From Nitrospira sp. BO4 (GTDB lineage: Bacteria; Nitrospirota; Nitrospiria; Nitrospirales; Nitrospiraceae): a stretch of DNA of 64,000 bases. The stretch spans positions 372,001 to 436,000 of the forward strand of contig JAMPUU010000012.1 in the NCBI GenBank assembly GCA_030144965.1. Direction: 5' to 3'. A model generated the notes under the pieces. The model ran no database searches. It was not told where the DNA came from and saw nothing but the letters and a program-made list of their open reading frames with translations. Position 1 is the stretch's first letter. Each line of letters opens with the position of its first letter. This document shows, piece by piece, positions 11,542 through 20,052 of the stretch. Position numbers and translations under genes: made by a program.

Positions 11542-11598
11542 TTATTTCAGCGGTGGCACTTCGCGGCGCTATTTTAACGGCGGAACTTCCCGCCGCTT
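11542..11598 (-). repeat. 27-bp tandem repeat of the aclA C-terminus, second unit beyond the stop
   Basis: Reading the minus strand, the last nine codons of aclA (KRREVPPLK, 11572-11598) are followed by TAG and then CGC CGC GAA GTG CCA CCG CTG AAA TAA, again RREVPPLK and a stop at 11542-11544. The TAG occupies the place of the first-unit AAG. Apart from that A-to-T change, every difference between units is synonymous (CGG/CGC, CGG/CGC, GTT/GTG, CCG/CCA, TTA/CTG). Read through the TAG, the protein would end in two copies of the tail. Confidence 0.9.
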
Positions 11599-13389
11599 CG
11601 GCGCCGCGTAGTTCACCAGGTAATCGAATAGCCGAATCAACCGGCTGTCCTGTCGCTTCTGATCGACCCAGTGGCCGATCAATCCGATCGTGCGCGAGAG
11701 AATAAAGAAGCCATTCAAGCTGTCGACTGGAAAGCCGAGATCGACCAGAACAGCCGCCATCGTCCCATCCACGTTCAGAATCAGGTTGTCTTTCTTGGCC
11801 GCCGTCACCTGTTCAACTTGCAAGGCGAAGTCGAGACAGGGCGTCTTGATATGGAGACTCTTCACATAGCCGACGAGTTCCTTCACCCGCTTGTCCGGAT
11901 TGCGCAAGCTTTTCACCCGGTGGCCGATACCAGGCACAGGCCCGACGCTCTTCTTCATGTAGGCCAGAAACTCATCCACGTTCATCTTGTTGTCGACCGC
12001 ATATTTGAACCAACGGCCGGCGTCCGTGACGGCGCCTCCAAAGCGAGGTCCAATCATAATCAATCCGGCAGCCACGGCTTGCGACAGACCGATTCCGGCG
12101 CAGGCGGCCAGAATCGTCGCATAGGCACCGCTGACACAAGGGCCATGGTCGGCCGACAACATCATAATTCGCTTGATGATTTCGGCCTCTTGCTTCGAGA
12201 TCAGCCGTTTGTCCCATAGTAAGCCGATGACGTGCGGGATTTCGTACCCCTTGTTGATGAGTTCGGAGGCTGGATAGCCGTCATAGCACGGTTCGTCACC
12301 GCGATCGTCGCTGATCGTCGTGCGGATGAGGGGCGCCACCATGACTTCGTCCGCCTTGATGGCTTCTTCGACGGTTTTGGGGAGCTTGGGAAGACTGACA
12401 GGCTCGATGACTTCTTTGATCTGACCGGACTTTAAGAGTTCTTGATACGCGTCCTTGATGGCAGGTCCAAGCGCGCCGAATGTCGGAGGGACGATGGCAC
12501 CGGCCTTCTTGAGCGCATCCGACTTGGACCTGGCCGACCCTTCTCCCTTCATGCCTTCCTTGGCGCCGGCATGGCCGAACTTCATCCCCTTCGGTAAGCT
12601 CTCCTGACAGAATCCGGAGACGACACCGATCAGCTTGACCCGTCGCTTCTTGGCTCCATACCACTCGGCAGCCCGCTCTTCGAGGTCCCCACCCATTTCA
12701 CCGACAATCACGACGGCTTTCGTCTGCGGGTCGTTCTCAAACATTTCGAGATAGCTCACATAGTCGGTGCCGGGATATGCATCGCCGCCGATCCCGATGG
12801 CCGTCGTAATGCCGTCCGCAAACTGCGAACAGATCCAGATGATCTCGTTGGACAAACCGCCGGACTTTGTAATGACGCCGAAGGAACCCTCACGATATAA
12901 CTTCGAGAGCACCAGGTTATCGAACGCTCCGCCGATCACTCCCAACCGGCACGCACCGGCGGAGATGATTCCGATCGAGGAGGGACCGTTGAACACCTTG
13001 CCGAGCTTGCGGGCATGAGCGCCGAGCAGCTTCGCGTCTTTTTCCGGCACTCCCTCTGTGATCATTGAGACCACCTTAATGTGGGAGTCATCCAGTGCTT
13101 CCATCGCGCCCTTCATCGCGCGATCCGCGCCGATATAGACCAGGCTGGTGTTGATCGTCGAATGGCTCTTGGTCGCTTCAGCAATGGTCTTGTAGATCGG
13201 GATAGCCATCAAGCCGCTGCCGTACGGAATTTCGTTGGTTTTGCCGGCGTCCGGCGGATAGACGAACGCCTCGACGTTGAGCGGACGCTTGATCAGATAG
13301 CAGAACTCCGCCATACGGCGGGCTGCATTGACGCCCGCGGCGCCACCCTGGATCACCACGCGGGTGTCTTTATTGGCTAGAATACTCAT
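11569..13389 (-). CDS. aclA: ATP-citrate lyase, large subunit (AclA)
   Basis: The 606-residue product joins a succinyl-CoA synthetase alpha-like half with a citrate-synthase-like C-terminal half. The first half starts MSILANKDTRVVIQGG and has its phosphohistidine at His273 in KFGHAGAKEGMKGEGSARSKSDAL. The second half contains GPCVSGAYATILAACAGIGLSQAVAAGL and PGIGHRVKSLRNPDKRV. With AclB it splits citrate to acetyl-CoA and oxaloacetate with ATP and CoA, the signature step of the reductive TCA cycle. A GAGGAGATTCC ribosome site precedes the ATG. Oddity: the last nine codons are repeated in frame right after the TAG stop (see 11542-11598). Confidence 0.97.
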   Translation of the reverse strand: MSILANKDTRVVIQGGAAGVNAARRMAEFCYLIKRPLNVEAFVYPPDAGKTNEIPYGSGLMAIPIYKTIAEATKSHSTINTSLVYIGADRAMKGAMEALDDSHIKVVSMITEGVPEKDAKLLGAHARKLGKVFNGPSSIGIISAGACRLGVIGGAFDNLVLSKLYREGSFGVITKSGGLSNEIIWICSQFADGITTAIGIGGDAYPGTDYVSYLEMFENDPQTKAVVIVGEMGGDLEERAAEWYGAKKRRVKLIGVVSGFCQESLPKGMKFGHAGAKEGMKGEGSARSKSDALKKAGAIVPPTFGALGPAIKDAYQELLKSGQIKEVIEPVSLPKLPKTVEEAIKADEVMVAPLIRTTISDDRGDEPCYDGYPASELINKGYEIPHVIGLLWDKRLISKQEAEIIKRIMMLSADHGPCVSGAYATILAACAGIGLSQAVAAGLIMIGPRFGGAVTDAGRWFKYAVDNKMNVDEFLAYMKKSVGPVPGIGHRVKSLRNPDKRVKELVGYVKSLHIKTPCLDFALQVEQVTAAKKDNLILNVDGTMAAVLVDLGFPVDSLNGFFILSRTIGLIGHWVDQKRQDSRLIRLFDYLVNYAAPKRREVPPLK

Positions 13390-13482
13390 CGGAATCTCCT
13401 CTTGTCAGTGCTGAGTGCTCAGTGCCATGTCCTGAGGCGAAGAATTGCCGCTACTCACCCCTTAGAACTGCGCACTGTCGTT

Positions 13483-14679
13483 TTACTTCTGCAACGCTTT
13501 GTCGACAATATCCGTCAGCGGGGTGTTGCGGTCGAAGACATGGATGTCGAAGCCCTCGTCCTTCAGCGCGCGCATCGCGTCAAGACCTTCTTTTTCACGA
13601 GGCCCACCACGGCGGACCCAAATCTTGACGTTTTTCATCTTGCCGTCGCCCTTCGCCTTGCGGAAGCCGTTGATGATGCCGCCAAACGTTTTTTTCACAT
13701 CAGTGAAGTTCGCAATCGCGCCGCCCACAATAATGTTCTTGATCCCGGGCAAGGAACAGACCTTCTCCGTCAGGACTTCGACAGCCCAGTCTGGAGGATC
13801 GCCGGAATACTCGGCGTAGTTGGCCAGCTTCCCGCCACGAGCCACAACGGCATCGGAGTAGTACACGCTTGCACCGCCGCCGGCCGGGAGCATCGCCGTA
13901 TCGCCGCCCGGAATTTCGATGAACTTGACCGACCCTTTGATTTTCGAATCGACCGCCATAACCTCCATTTCATCTTTGGAGTAGGCACGGCCGAACTCAG
14001 CGGCAAACTGGAAGTTCCAATCCGGATGGCGGAATTTGGCGTCACCGTCAAGGAGGGTGACCGCGTCAAGCGCCACTAATTCGCCGTTGCTCTCCCGGAT
14101 CACGACCGGATTTACTTCGAGATACTGCGCATCTTCCGTATCGAAGCAGGTGAACATCTTCCCGGAAAAATCGGCCATTTTCTTGGTCAGTGCACCGGTA
14201 AAACCTGCGTCTTTTGAAAGCTTTTCCAGCGCTTCGTGGGTTGGAGCCTGCCCGACTTCGAGGCACAACCGCTTCACACGATCCCAGTTCGATTCGACTT
14301 CGATTCCACCGCAGTTCGCGACGAGGATCTCGCTGCCTTCACGTGTGGACTTTACCGCGCAATAGTATTCTTCCTTGTGGGGGATCATTTCGGAGACGAT
14401 GACCTGGGTGACTGTAATGCTGCCGACCTGGCGACCAATCATTTCCTTGGTCGCAGCCACCGCACCGGCGAGATCAAGCCCGACTTTCACCAGACCGAGT
14501 TTGAAGCGAGACCCAAGGGCCTCATGCGCCTTCGCTACCAGCTTGGAGTTTTTCATCCAATCATTGGCTTGCCCGAGCTTGGCAAGTTCGTCTGCGGAAG
14601 TGACGACGACATAATTCGGAACATGAATGCCCCACTTCTTCATCAGCCCCATCCCGGGGCCTTCCAACACCTTAGCCAT
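13483..14679 (-). CDS. aclB: ATP-citrate lyase, small subunit (AclB)
   Basis: The 398-residue protein is the ATP-grasp, succinyl-CoA synthetase beta-like partner of AclA. It begins MAKVLEGPGMGLMKKWGIHVPNYVVV. It carries YLEVNPVVIRESNGELVALDAV for metal and ATP binding and, near the C-terminus, GGAIANFTDVKKTFGGIINGFRK. It is the first gene of the rTCA operon on the minus strand. A GAAGGAGAATTC ribosome site precedes it and a sigma70-type promoter lies at 14724-14753. aclA follows after 93 bases. The split two-subunit form is typical of bacterial type I ATP-citrate lyases. Confidence 0.97.
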   Translation of the reverse strand: MAKVLEGPGMGLMKKWGIHVPNYVVVTSADELAKLGQANDWMKNSKLVAKAHEALGSRFKLGLVKVGLDLAGAVAATKEMIGRQVGSITVTQVIVSEMIPHKEEYYCAVKSTREGSEILVANCGGIEVESNWDRVKRLCLEVGQAPTHEALEKLSKDAGFTGALTKKMADFSGKMFTCFDTEDAQYLEVNPVVIRESNGELVALDAVTLLDGDAKFRHPDWNFQFAAEFGRAYSKDEMEVMAVDSKIKGSVKFIEIPGGDTAMLPAGGGASVYYSDAVVARGGKLANYAEYSGDPPDWAVEVLTEKVCSLPGIKNIIVGGAIANFTDVKKTFGGIINGFRKAKGDGKMKNVKIWVRRGGPREKEGLDAMRALKDEGFDIHVFDRNTPLTDIVDKALQK

Positions 14680-14723
14680 ACGAATTCTCCTTCGTCGTGA
14701 ACGTAGCCGATAAGGGGAGCCGG

Positions 14724-14753
14724 ATTGTAGCGGAAATCAACAGGATGTCTCAA
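14724..14753 (-). promoter_or_regulatory. Candidate promoter of the rTCA operon (upstream of aclB)
   Basis: On the minus strand there is TTGAGA (14753-14748), an 18-base spacer, and TACAAT (14729-14724), close to the sigma70 consensus. The leader to the aclB ATG is about 38 bases. The 13 bases covering the end of the spacer and the -10 box (GATTTCCGCTACA) also occur in the prs promoter at 48598-48627. Confidence 0.65.
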
Positions 14754-14861
14754 GACACCAGAGGGACTAAAGTGGAGAGGATCAAAAGGCCTAGCGCGGG
14801 TTTACCAAGTTGCCTGGAGACCTAAGCGCTTAAAAAACAAAATGTTCTTCTGCGCAGTGCT

Positions 14862-15701
14862 TTACCGTGGGAATCCTAACGATTGGCATCGAGGACACCA
14901 ATAGGAACTTCGTTCACTTTGAAGGCGCCGAATCACTCTGCCACATTGATTTGGACAAGCGTGTCCTTCCTTTCCATAGACCAAATGATGCCGTTTGTAT
15001 TGGCCTTCTGTTCCGTCAGGGGCAAAAAAATCTCGGATGCTGGACCCTCCGCAGGCGATCGCCTCTTCAAGGACCTCCCGCATAATCCTGTAGAGCCGTT
15101 CAACTTTACCCACGGAAAGCCGGTTGACCTGGATATTAGGGTGTAAGCCGGCTCTAAAGAGAATCTCATTCGCATAGATGTTTCCGATGCCGGCAATGAC
15201 CTGCTGATGCATCAAAAGCGGCTTCAGCCGGCCACGACGTTCTCGCGAGACTCTCACGAAGTCCTGTTGCGAGACAGAGAGCGGATCCACCCCGAATCGG
15301 CGGGCAAGATAGTGCTCAAGCCCTGTCTTATCCAGCAGTGAGAGCCGGCCGAATCGACGAGGGTTCCAGTATCGTAGTTCCGGTTCACTCGCACCTTCGA
15401 ACAATAGTCTGACATGTATATGCTGTGGATATTTGGTGGGCACCGACCGGAACAGGAGCAGTCCGGTCATCCCAAGCTCGACCACCACATAGCGCCAGGC
15501 TCGTTCATTCACAAAACCCAAGACAACACTCTTTCCGTATCGATCGACAGACTGCAAGATGGCACCGCGATACAGAGACAAGGTCGTGAGTCCCGACCGT
15601 ACAATATCGGCCCGTCCGACCCACACATCGTGCAGTTGTGCACCAAGAAGGCAAGAACGAATCTGTCGGGCAACGACTTCTGCTTCTGGCAGCTCCGGCA
15701 T
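14862..15701 (-). CDS. mutM: Formamidopyrimidine-DNA glycosylase (Fpg/MutM family)
   Basis: The 279-residue base-excision repair enzyme begins MPELPEAEVVARQI, with the catalytic Pro2 and Glu3. It has the lysine in DRYGKSVVLGF, the H2TH DNA-binding motif (HQQVIAGIGNIYANEILF) and the strand GGSSIRDFFAPDGTEGQY. The C-terminal zinc finger is CPNQCGRVIRRLQSERSSYWCPRCQ. It removes oxidised purines such as 8-oxoguanine. It stands alone: its neighbours are the aclB promoter region and a phosphatase. A Nei-type specificity is less likely given the finger sequence. Confidence 0.93.
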   Translation of the reverse strand: MPELPEAEVVARQIRSCLLGAQLHDVWVGRADIVRSGLTTLSLYRGAILQSVDRYGKSVVLGFVNERAWRYVVVELGMTGLLLFRSVPTKYPQHIHVRLLFEGASEPELRYWNPRRFGRLSLLDKTGLEHYLARRFGVDPLSVSQQDFVRVSRERRGRLKPLLMHQQVIAGIGNIYANEILFRAGLHPNIQVNRLSVGKVERLYRIMREVLEEAIACGGSSIRDFFAPDGTEGQYKRHHLVYGKEGHACPNQCGRVIRRLQSERSSYWCPRCQSLGFPR

Positions 15702-15790
15702 AACTTGACCAGTCGGTAGAGTGGAGAGAAACCTATTACGCCACGCGGATTACGGAAAGGCAAGACGATAGTGTGAGATTGGGAAGAGGC

Positions 15791-16222
15791 TCACGACTGA
15801 GGGACGGGAGGATTACCGGCACGTCGGAGTTGGCGAACCCGTTCGATCGCCACTTGAAGATTCGGCAACGGCATGGCGCCGGGTCGCCGAGCCATGACCA
15901 ACTTCAACGTCTCATCGTAGGTCCGGCCTTCCACACAACACAGGTATGCCATGACCACAGAAACCGAGCGCCCCATTCCAGCCCGACAACAGACCAGCGT
16001 TCGGCTAGTTGGTGCGCGTAATTCAAGCCATTGGACGGCTTCCATCAGCTTGGCGGGATCGGCTTTCGCAAACTCCCGAAGGGGAATCCGTCGATAGTCC
16101 ACCCAAGGAGCCGGCGTGATCGAAAACTCTTCGGCCACGAGCAAGAGCGTGCCGACCGTGGCAGGAGGCTCCTGCGCATCATCGACGCTCCCCACCAACA
16201 GATTGTCCGTAATCACATGCAT
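15791..16222 (-). CDS. Dual-specificity (tyrosine) phosphatase family protein
   Basis: This small 143-residue protein carries the cysteine phosphatase P-loop as CRAGMGRS in LVCCRAGMGRSVSVVMAYL, near residue 100. The loop is flanked by a typical helix. The usual His before the catalytic Cys is itself a Cys here. The general-acid Asp is probably in WVDYRRIPLREF upstream. It resembles the compact DSPc proteins of bacteria and archaea. The substrate could be a phosphoprotein, nucleotide or lipid and is unknown. It is divergently oriented from the small gene at 16322. Confidence 0.82.
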   Translation of the reverse strand: MHVITDNLLVGSVDDAQEPPATVGTLLLVAEEFSITPAPWVDYRRIPLREFAKADPAKLMEAVQWLELRAPTSRTLVCCRAGMGRSVSVVMAYLCCVEGRTYDETLKLVMARRPGAMPLPNLQVAIERVRQLRRAGNPPVPQS

Positions 16223-16285
16223 GGCGATGTCAGTATAGCTCGACTATGGTGCGCGTCAAGTCTTCTCGCCGCCTCTGCGTAGCGG

Positions 16286-16315
16286 TTGCGATTTCATTTC
16301 TTCGCCCGTTATACT
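16286..16315 (+). promoter_or_regulatory. Candidate promoter giving a leaderless mRNA
   Basis: TTGCGA (16286-16291), an 18-base spacer and TATACT (16310-16315) place the expected transcription start about seven bases on, at the A of the ATG at 16322. No Shine-Dalgarno sequence precedes that ATG. The arrangement is repeated at 16711 and 23228. Confidence 0.6.
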
Positions 16316-16321
16316 CGCAGC

Positions 16322-16681
16322 ATGGTCACCCTGACTCAACAGGAAGTGGAACGGCGCCTGAACACGGTCTCTTGTGCTATCTGCAAACAGTCCAGCTTTG
16401 CCATCGACGAACGATTCATGGGACCGGACGGTGACTGGCGTGCCATCTGCAAGAAGTGTTACTATACGTTTCCGGTCTATACGGACATGGAGTTCTACCT
16501 GCGAACGCAACCCGATGTGCCTCTGTGGCTAAAGGAGATCTCCTGCAGAGCCTGCAGTCAGAAGGGAGTGAGTCTCGATTTCCGAGCGACGGTATCCGTA
16601 CGAGAAGCGTACTATTTCGTCACATGCCGGAACTGCAAGCAGCAATTCCCGGAGAAATCGTCACTGGAGGCATTCGAATAA
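16322..16681 (+). CDS. Small zinc-ribbon-like protein, function unknown
   Basis: The 119-residue product holds four CxxC pairs (CAIC, CKKC, CRAC, CRNC) in two groups, as expected for two four-cysteine zinc ribbons. No known enzyme domain is recognisable. I start it at the ATG at 16322 and not the in-frame ATG at 16286. The earlier codon lies inside the -35 region of a good promoter, and the later one sits exactly where transcription should begin. It runs opposite to the phosphatase gene on its left. Confidence 0.75.
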   Translation: MVTLTQQEVERRLNTVSCAICKQSSFAIDERFMGPDGDWRAICKKCYYTFPVYTDMEFYLRTQPDVPLWLKEISCRACSQKGVSLDFRATVSVREAYYFVTCRNCKQQFPEKSSLEAFE

Positions 16682-16710
16682 ATTTACCCACGTTCTTCTG
16701 AGCGCGGGTG

Positions 16711-16716
16711 TATACT
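16711..16716 (+). promoter_or_regulatory. TATACT -10 box seven bases before an ATG
   Basis: TATACT is followed by AAATTCT and then the ATG at 16724, so the predicted start of transcription coincides with the start codon. The -35 region is weak: nothing close to TTGACA lies 16-18 bases upstream. This is the second such arrangement within 450 bases. Confidence 0.45.
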
Positions 16717-16723
16717 AAATTCT

Positions 16724-16906
16724 ATGACTGACCATCCAAAACAGCCTGAGCCCTCCTCGCCGGAAGAGAAGCCCAAGACGAGAAAAGAAATTCCTGTGTT
16801 CGCCATTCAGGATGATGATGCGGTAATGGCTGAAGAAATGGCCGACCTGTTCGAAGAAGATAAGGTGTCCCACCAACACGGCAGTTCAGAGCCGGAAGCG
16901 GACTAG
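16724..16906 (+). CDS. Small acidic protein, function unknown
   Basis: The 60-residue product is rich in Glu, Asp, Pro and Lys. It has a hydrophobic core segment (KEIPVFAIQDDDAVMAEEMA) and no cysteines. It looks like a short disordered or helix-forming accessory protein. There is no ribosome-binding site, but a -10 box is placed for leaderless transcription. It follows the zinc-ribbon gene after 42 bases. I do not recognise the family. Coding status rests on the promoter and clean composition. Confidence 0.5.
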   Translation: MTDHPKQPEPSSPEEKPKTRKEIPVFAIQDDDAVMAEEMADLFEEDKVSHQHGSSEPEAD

Positions 16907-17013
16907 CCATCCAAGGACCGCGAGCCTGTCATCGGTTACCCCGTTCGTCCTGACTCCATGCATCCGACGGTGGGGATCATTCAATTCTCATCTCTGAACA
17001 ATTCATGATGACG

Positions 17014-17037
17014 CAGACGAATGCGCGTATTCGTCTG
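17014..17037. terminator. Hairpin between convergent genes
   Basis: A nine-base perfect inverted repeat, CAGACGAAT (17014-17022) and ATTCGTCTG (17029-17037), has a six-base loop. It sits between the small acidic gene and the convergent methyltransferase gene. Neither side has a strong T-run, so intrinsic termination is only plausible. Confidence 0.4.
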
Positions 17038-17045
17038 TCACGTGG

Positions 17046-18239
17046 TCATTCGGACTTGATTCCGACCGGCCTCACGATCTGTACAGCCGCATCCTGTTCG
17101 ATCCGTCCCAGCGACGACACCCTCCCCTTTCGTTCTTTGTGAACAATCTTTTCGATCTGCACGATGGCGCCGCGATGCCACTGATCGAGGGCTTGGTTTT
17201 GAGGAGAGGCGAGACGATCCTGCCGCCCAACTTCCTGTCGACCTAGCTCATTGCACAGCCACGCCCGCTTTTCACCCTTGAGTTGACGGAGTTCACTCAC
17301 GATCCGAAAGATCTCCGGTCGCCGTTCGACGATGGTCTTGCCGTCTTTACGCAGCAACACATACGAAAACTTTAGGGCATCTTTGATGAAACCGACTTGT
17401 TCGTCGATTTGCTGAATCATGATAGGCGGCTCCCACGTCCGTTCTTCATGGCACCAATCGTCAGGCTTCACGAGGGCCGGGCAATTCCGTTCATGGAGAC
17501 AGGGGCTATAGATAGTGCAACGGTTGTCATGGAGTAATCGGTCACGCACCCGATGCAGCGCTCGTGAGGTCTCTCGTAATGCCGGCTCCATAATCATCAT
17601 GGTGCCGGAGGGTTCAAGGAGCGATAAGGCTTGTGTCACGAAGCGAGTTCGCGTTTCGACCGGATCTGTCGCATCTGCATACATCTCGTTCAAACAGTTT
17701 GCCAGGATGATGAGATCGAAAGGCCCTCTTGGTACTACTGCGTTCAACCATACGCTTCGTTCCAAATCTCCTTCGTAGGTTTGAAGATTCGCTCCCCTCA
17801 CCCCTGCGGCTTGGCTATATCGATCCCACAATCGTGCAGCCTCATGCAGTGCCGACGATGAGCGGTCTACGCTCACGACGGACAAGGTCGAAGCATCCCG
17901 GCGCCCATGCCACCAGTCGAGGACCGCGAGGCTCCCGGTTCCCGGCCCTGATCCTAAATCGAGCACTGAGAATGGTTCATGTTCCTTCTCGACCGGCATT
18001 TCATCGAGAAGCACTTGGATCTTGGCAAGGTTCACCGGCAGAAAATAATTGAGATATGCGGAGGCAAAGGAGGGAACGTCAAGGTACGAGAAACCTAATG
18101 TGGGTCGCTTCTTCGTGAAGAGACTTGAGAGTTGAGCGACCTCATGCGCGAGACCCTTACGGGAGACACCTCTCTGCGTCGCGACCTCTTCGATGATCTG
18201 GAGCACAATTGGAGAGACCGTGGCGTTGAGGCCTTGCAT
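17046..18239 (-). CDS. Rsm22-like (METTL17 family) ribosomal small-subunit methyltransferase
   Basis: This 397-residue protein has an S-adenosylmethionine-binding fold with motif I VLDLGSGPGTGSLAVLDWW near residue 95 and ILANCLNEMY downstream. The Rsm22 hallmark is the cysteine cluster CTIYSPCLHERNCPALVKPDDWCHEE, proposed in the mitochondrial family to bind an iron-sulfur cluster. Mitochondrial relatives act on small-subunit ribosome assembly. The bacterial role is not established, and methyltransferase activity is inferred. The ATG start gives the family's expected N-terminal helix region. It is divergent from the small gene at 18278. Confidence 0.82.
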   Translation of the reverse strand: MQGLNATVSPIVLQIIEEVATQRGVSRKGLAHEVAQLSSLFTKKRPTLGFSYLDVPSFASAYLNYFLPVNLAKIQVLLDEMPVEKEHEPFSVLDLGSGPGTGSLAVLDWWHGRRDASTLSVVSVDRSSSALHEAARLWDRYSQAAGVRGANLQTYEGDLERSVWLNAVVPRGPFDLIILANCLNEMYADATDPVETRTRFVTQALSLLEPSGTMMIMEPALRETSRALHRVRDRLLHDNRCTIYSPCLHERNCPALVKPDDWCHEERTWEPPIMIQQIDEQVGFIKDALKFSYVLLRKDGKTIVERRPEIFRIVSELRQLKGEKRAWLCNELGRQEVGRQDRLASPQNQALDQWHRGAIVQIEKIVHKERKGRVSSLGRIEQDAAVQIVRPVGIKSE

Positions 18240-18277
18240 GAACCTAGTGTATGCTCAGCGTATTACGGAGGACAACT

Positions 18278-18526
18278 ATGACAGACGAAATTCTGAAAGC
18301 CTATAAAGAGGTCGAAGCGGCCGTGGAGCGCTATATCAGTTTGCTGCACGACCACGTCACGATGTTGCAGAACGTGGAGCCACCTGGGTCGGACAAGGTC
18401 GTACGAATGACTGCAGGCTCGAAGGCCATGACGGATAGCGCGTCAATCTACCTCTCATATGCGAAATACGTCGCCTATGGGATGCCGGCCAGTGAAGAGA
18501 TGGTTGAAGACGAAATTCAGGGCTAA
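18278..18526 (+). CDS. Small helical protein, function unknown
   Basis: The 82-residue product starts MTDEILKAYKEVEAAVERYISLLHDHV and is predicted by eye to be largely alpha-helical. It has no cysteine, signal or membrane segment. I choose the ATG at 18278 because GGAGGACAACT lies just before it. The upstream in-frame ATG at 18251 lacks a ribosome site. It is convergent with the oxidoreductase operon and shares its terminator. I do not recognise the family. Confidence 0.65.
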   Translation: MTDEILKAYKEVEAAVERYISLLHDHVTMLQNVEPPGSDKVVRMTAGSKAMTDSASIYLSYAKYVAYGMPASEEMVEDEIQG

Positions 18527-18624
18527 GCGCGTACCTCGGCATTCGTCACACGTCATCTCGTCAAGACCAAGATAGATTTTCAGTATGAGTTTCGAGTGAG
18601 GAAGACCACGCGTTCGCTGAAAAC

Positions 18625-18658
18625 AAAAAGGCCCGATCCTATGGAAGATCGGGCCTTT
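18625..18658 (-). terminator. Rho-independent terminator of the oxidoreductase operon
   Basis: The 12-base stem AAAGGCCCGATC (18627-18638) pairs with GATCGGGCCTTT (18647-18658) across an eight-base loop. Read on the minus strand, the stem is followed by TTTTTGTTT, a good U-tract for the operon ending at 18678. The plus strand has TTTGTTTCT after it, so it may also stop the small gene at 18278-18526. Confidence 0.88.
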
Positions 18659-18677
18659 GTTTCTCTGAAGCTTCGCC

Positions 18678-20012
18678 TCAGATGCTGCGCATAAAGTGAG
18701 CGACCTCGTCAGGATTGACCACCCCGCCCATTATCTGCGACATCGCGACGTTGGTGGACTTCTTACCGCTCACACCGGATTCGACTTCGTCCACGATCAA
18801 CTCTACCGGCATGGACTGACCACCGTATACACGCGGCCCGCCGATGATTTTTGCGTTGGAGAAGCCATATATAGCGGTCGCCACTTCCTTCGCCAGCCAA
18901 CCGACGTAGTTGAATTCTGGGACCACGATGAGCTTGGCCTTCACGCACAATTGGCGGAGCTCTTTCGTCGGAAACGGACGGAGGGAGCGGACCTTGATCA
19001 GCCCGACCTTCATACCCTTTTCCTTGCAAAGACGAACCGCTTCGCGCGATTGCGCGGCCGCGCTGCCGGACGCAATGATGATCACTTCTGCATCATCCAC
19101 GTTTTCCGCCGTCAGCAATCCGCCCATGTACCGATCGATATATTTTCTCGACCGTTCGACCGCTGCCCAGACTTCTTGCTGCCAGACCGCGTGAATATTA
19201 TACGCCATGAAATTGGACTTCTGAACCGGGGCATCGCGCGATAACCGGGCTGGAGGATTTTCTGCATCCAAGACTGGAACCGCCCCGCGCCATGCTTCTC
19301 GACCAGGCAGTTTGATTCCTCGATCCTGCATGCGAACGTAGCCACGGGCATGGGTAACGAAGAAGCCATCGCAGCAGACACCGACGGGCAACGTCACGTC
19401 ATTCTTTTCGCTGATCGTGAAGCCCGCCATCGTAAAATCGAACATGTCCTGCTGATTCTCAGCGTGGAACACAATCATACCGCAGTTGAGCAAATAGGAC
19501 ACTTCGATGTTATCCGGCTGAATTGCGAGTGGAGCGTTGACAACTCGGCAGGTAAACATGGCGACGACCGGAAGACGGTGGCCTGGCCAGGAAGCGATAC
19601 CTTCAAGGCCGCGCAACGTACCGGGGCCGGCAGTGGCAGTGTAGCAACGGACCCCTGCACGAGAACCGCCGGCGATAGCGGCCATGACGCCAACTTCTTC
19701 CTCGCCACGATAATACTCTTTCACATAGCCTTCCCCGTAGAGTACGCCGACGAGCTGCATTGTTTCGCTCTGCGGCGTGATGGGATAGGCAATGGCCAAA
19801 TCCACGTTTGAGCGTCGGATCGCCTCCTTCGCCGCTTCACTACCGGTAATGAACTCTTTTGTCCGAGGCGCCTCGTGAAACATATATTCCGGCGTCACGA
19901 CCCGCTGCCTTTTGGCCTCGCCATGGGGATCTTTCTTCCCATCCGACTTAGGCACGGCCACGCTGGTAATCGGATCGCCCTGTGGATTCGTTTTGACTTC
20001 GGTCTCGCTCAT
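18678..20012 (-). CDS. 2-oxoacid:ferredoxin oxidoreductase, alpha subunit
   Basis: The 444-residue alpha subunit carries the pyrimidine-binding and transketolase-C-like domains: ITGSEAAKEAIRRSNVDLAIAYPITPQSE, YRGEEEVGVMAAIAGGSRAGVRCYTATAGPG, then VGLIKVRSLRPFPTKELRQL. It is the last gene of a five-gene operon (beta, gamma, delta, epsilon, alpha). The enzyme uses reduced ferredoxin to carboxylate an acyl-CoA, either acetyl-CoA to pyruvate or succinyl-CoA to 2-oxoglutarate. Sequence alone does not settle which. An N-terminal extension of about 45 charged residues precedes the fold. A terminator follows directly. Confidence 0.9.
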   Translation of the reverse strand: MSETEVKTNPQGDPITSVAVPKSDGKKDPHGEAKRQRVVTPEYMFHEAPRTKEFITGSEAAKEAIRRSNVDLAIAYPITPQSETMQLVGVLYGEGYVKEYYRGEEEVGVMAAIAGGSRAGVRCYTATAGPGTLRGLEGIASWPGHRLPVVAMFTCRVVNAPLAIQPDNIEVSYLLNCGMIVFHAENQQDMFDFTMAGFTISEKNDVTLPVGVCCDGFFVTHARGYVRMQDRGIKLPGREAWRGAVPVLDAENPPARLSRDAPVQKSNFMAYNIHAVWQQEVWAAVERSRKYIDRYMGGLLTAENVDDAEVIIIASGSAAAQSREAVRLCKEKGMKVGLIKVRSLRPFPTKELRQLCVKAKLIVVPEFNYVGWLAKEVATAIYGFSNAKIIGGPRVYGGQSMPVELIVDEVESGVSGKKSTNVAMSQIMGGVVNPDEVAHFMRSI

Positions 20013-20052
20013 AGTTACACCTCTTGGCTAGTTCAAGCGTTGCCGCTCGACC

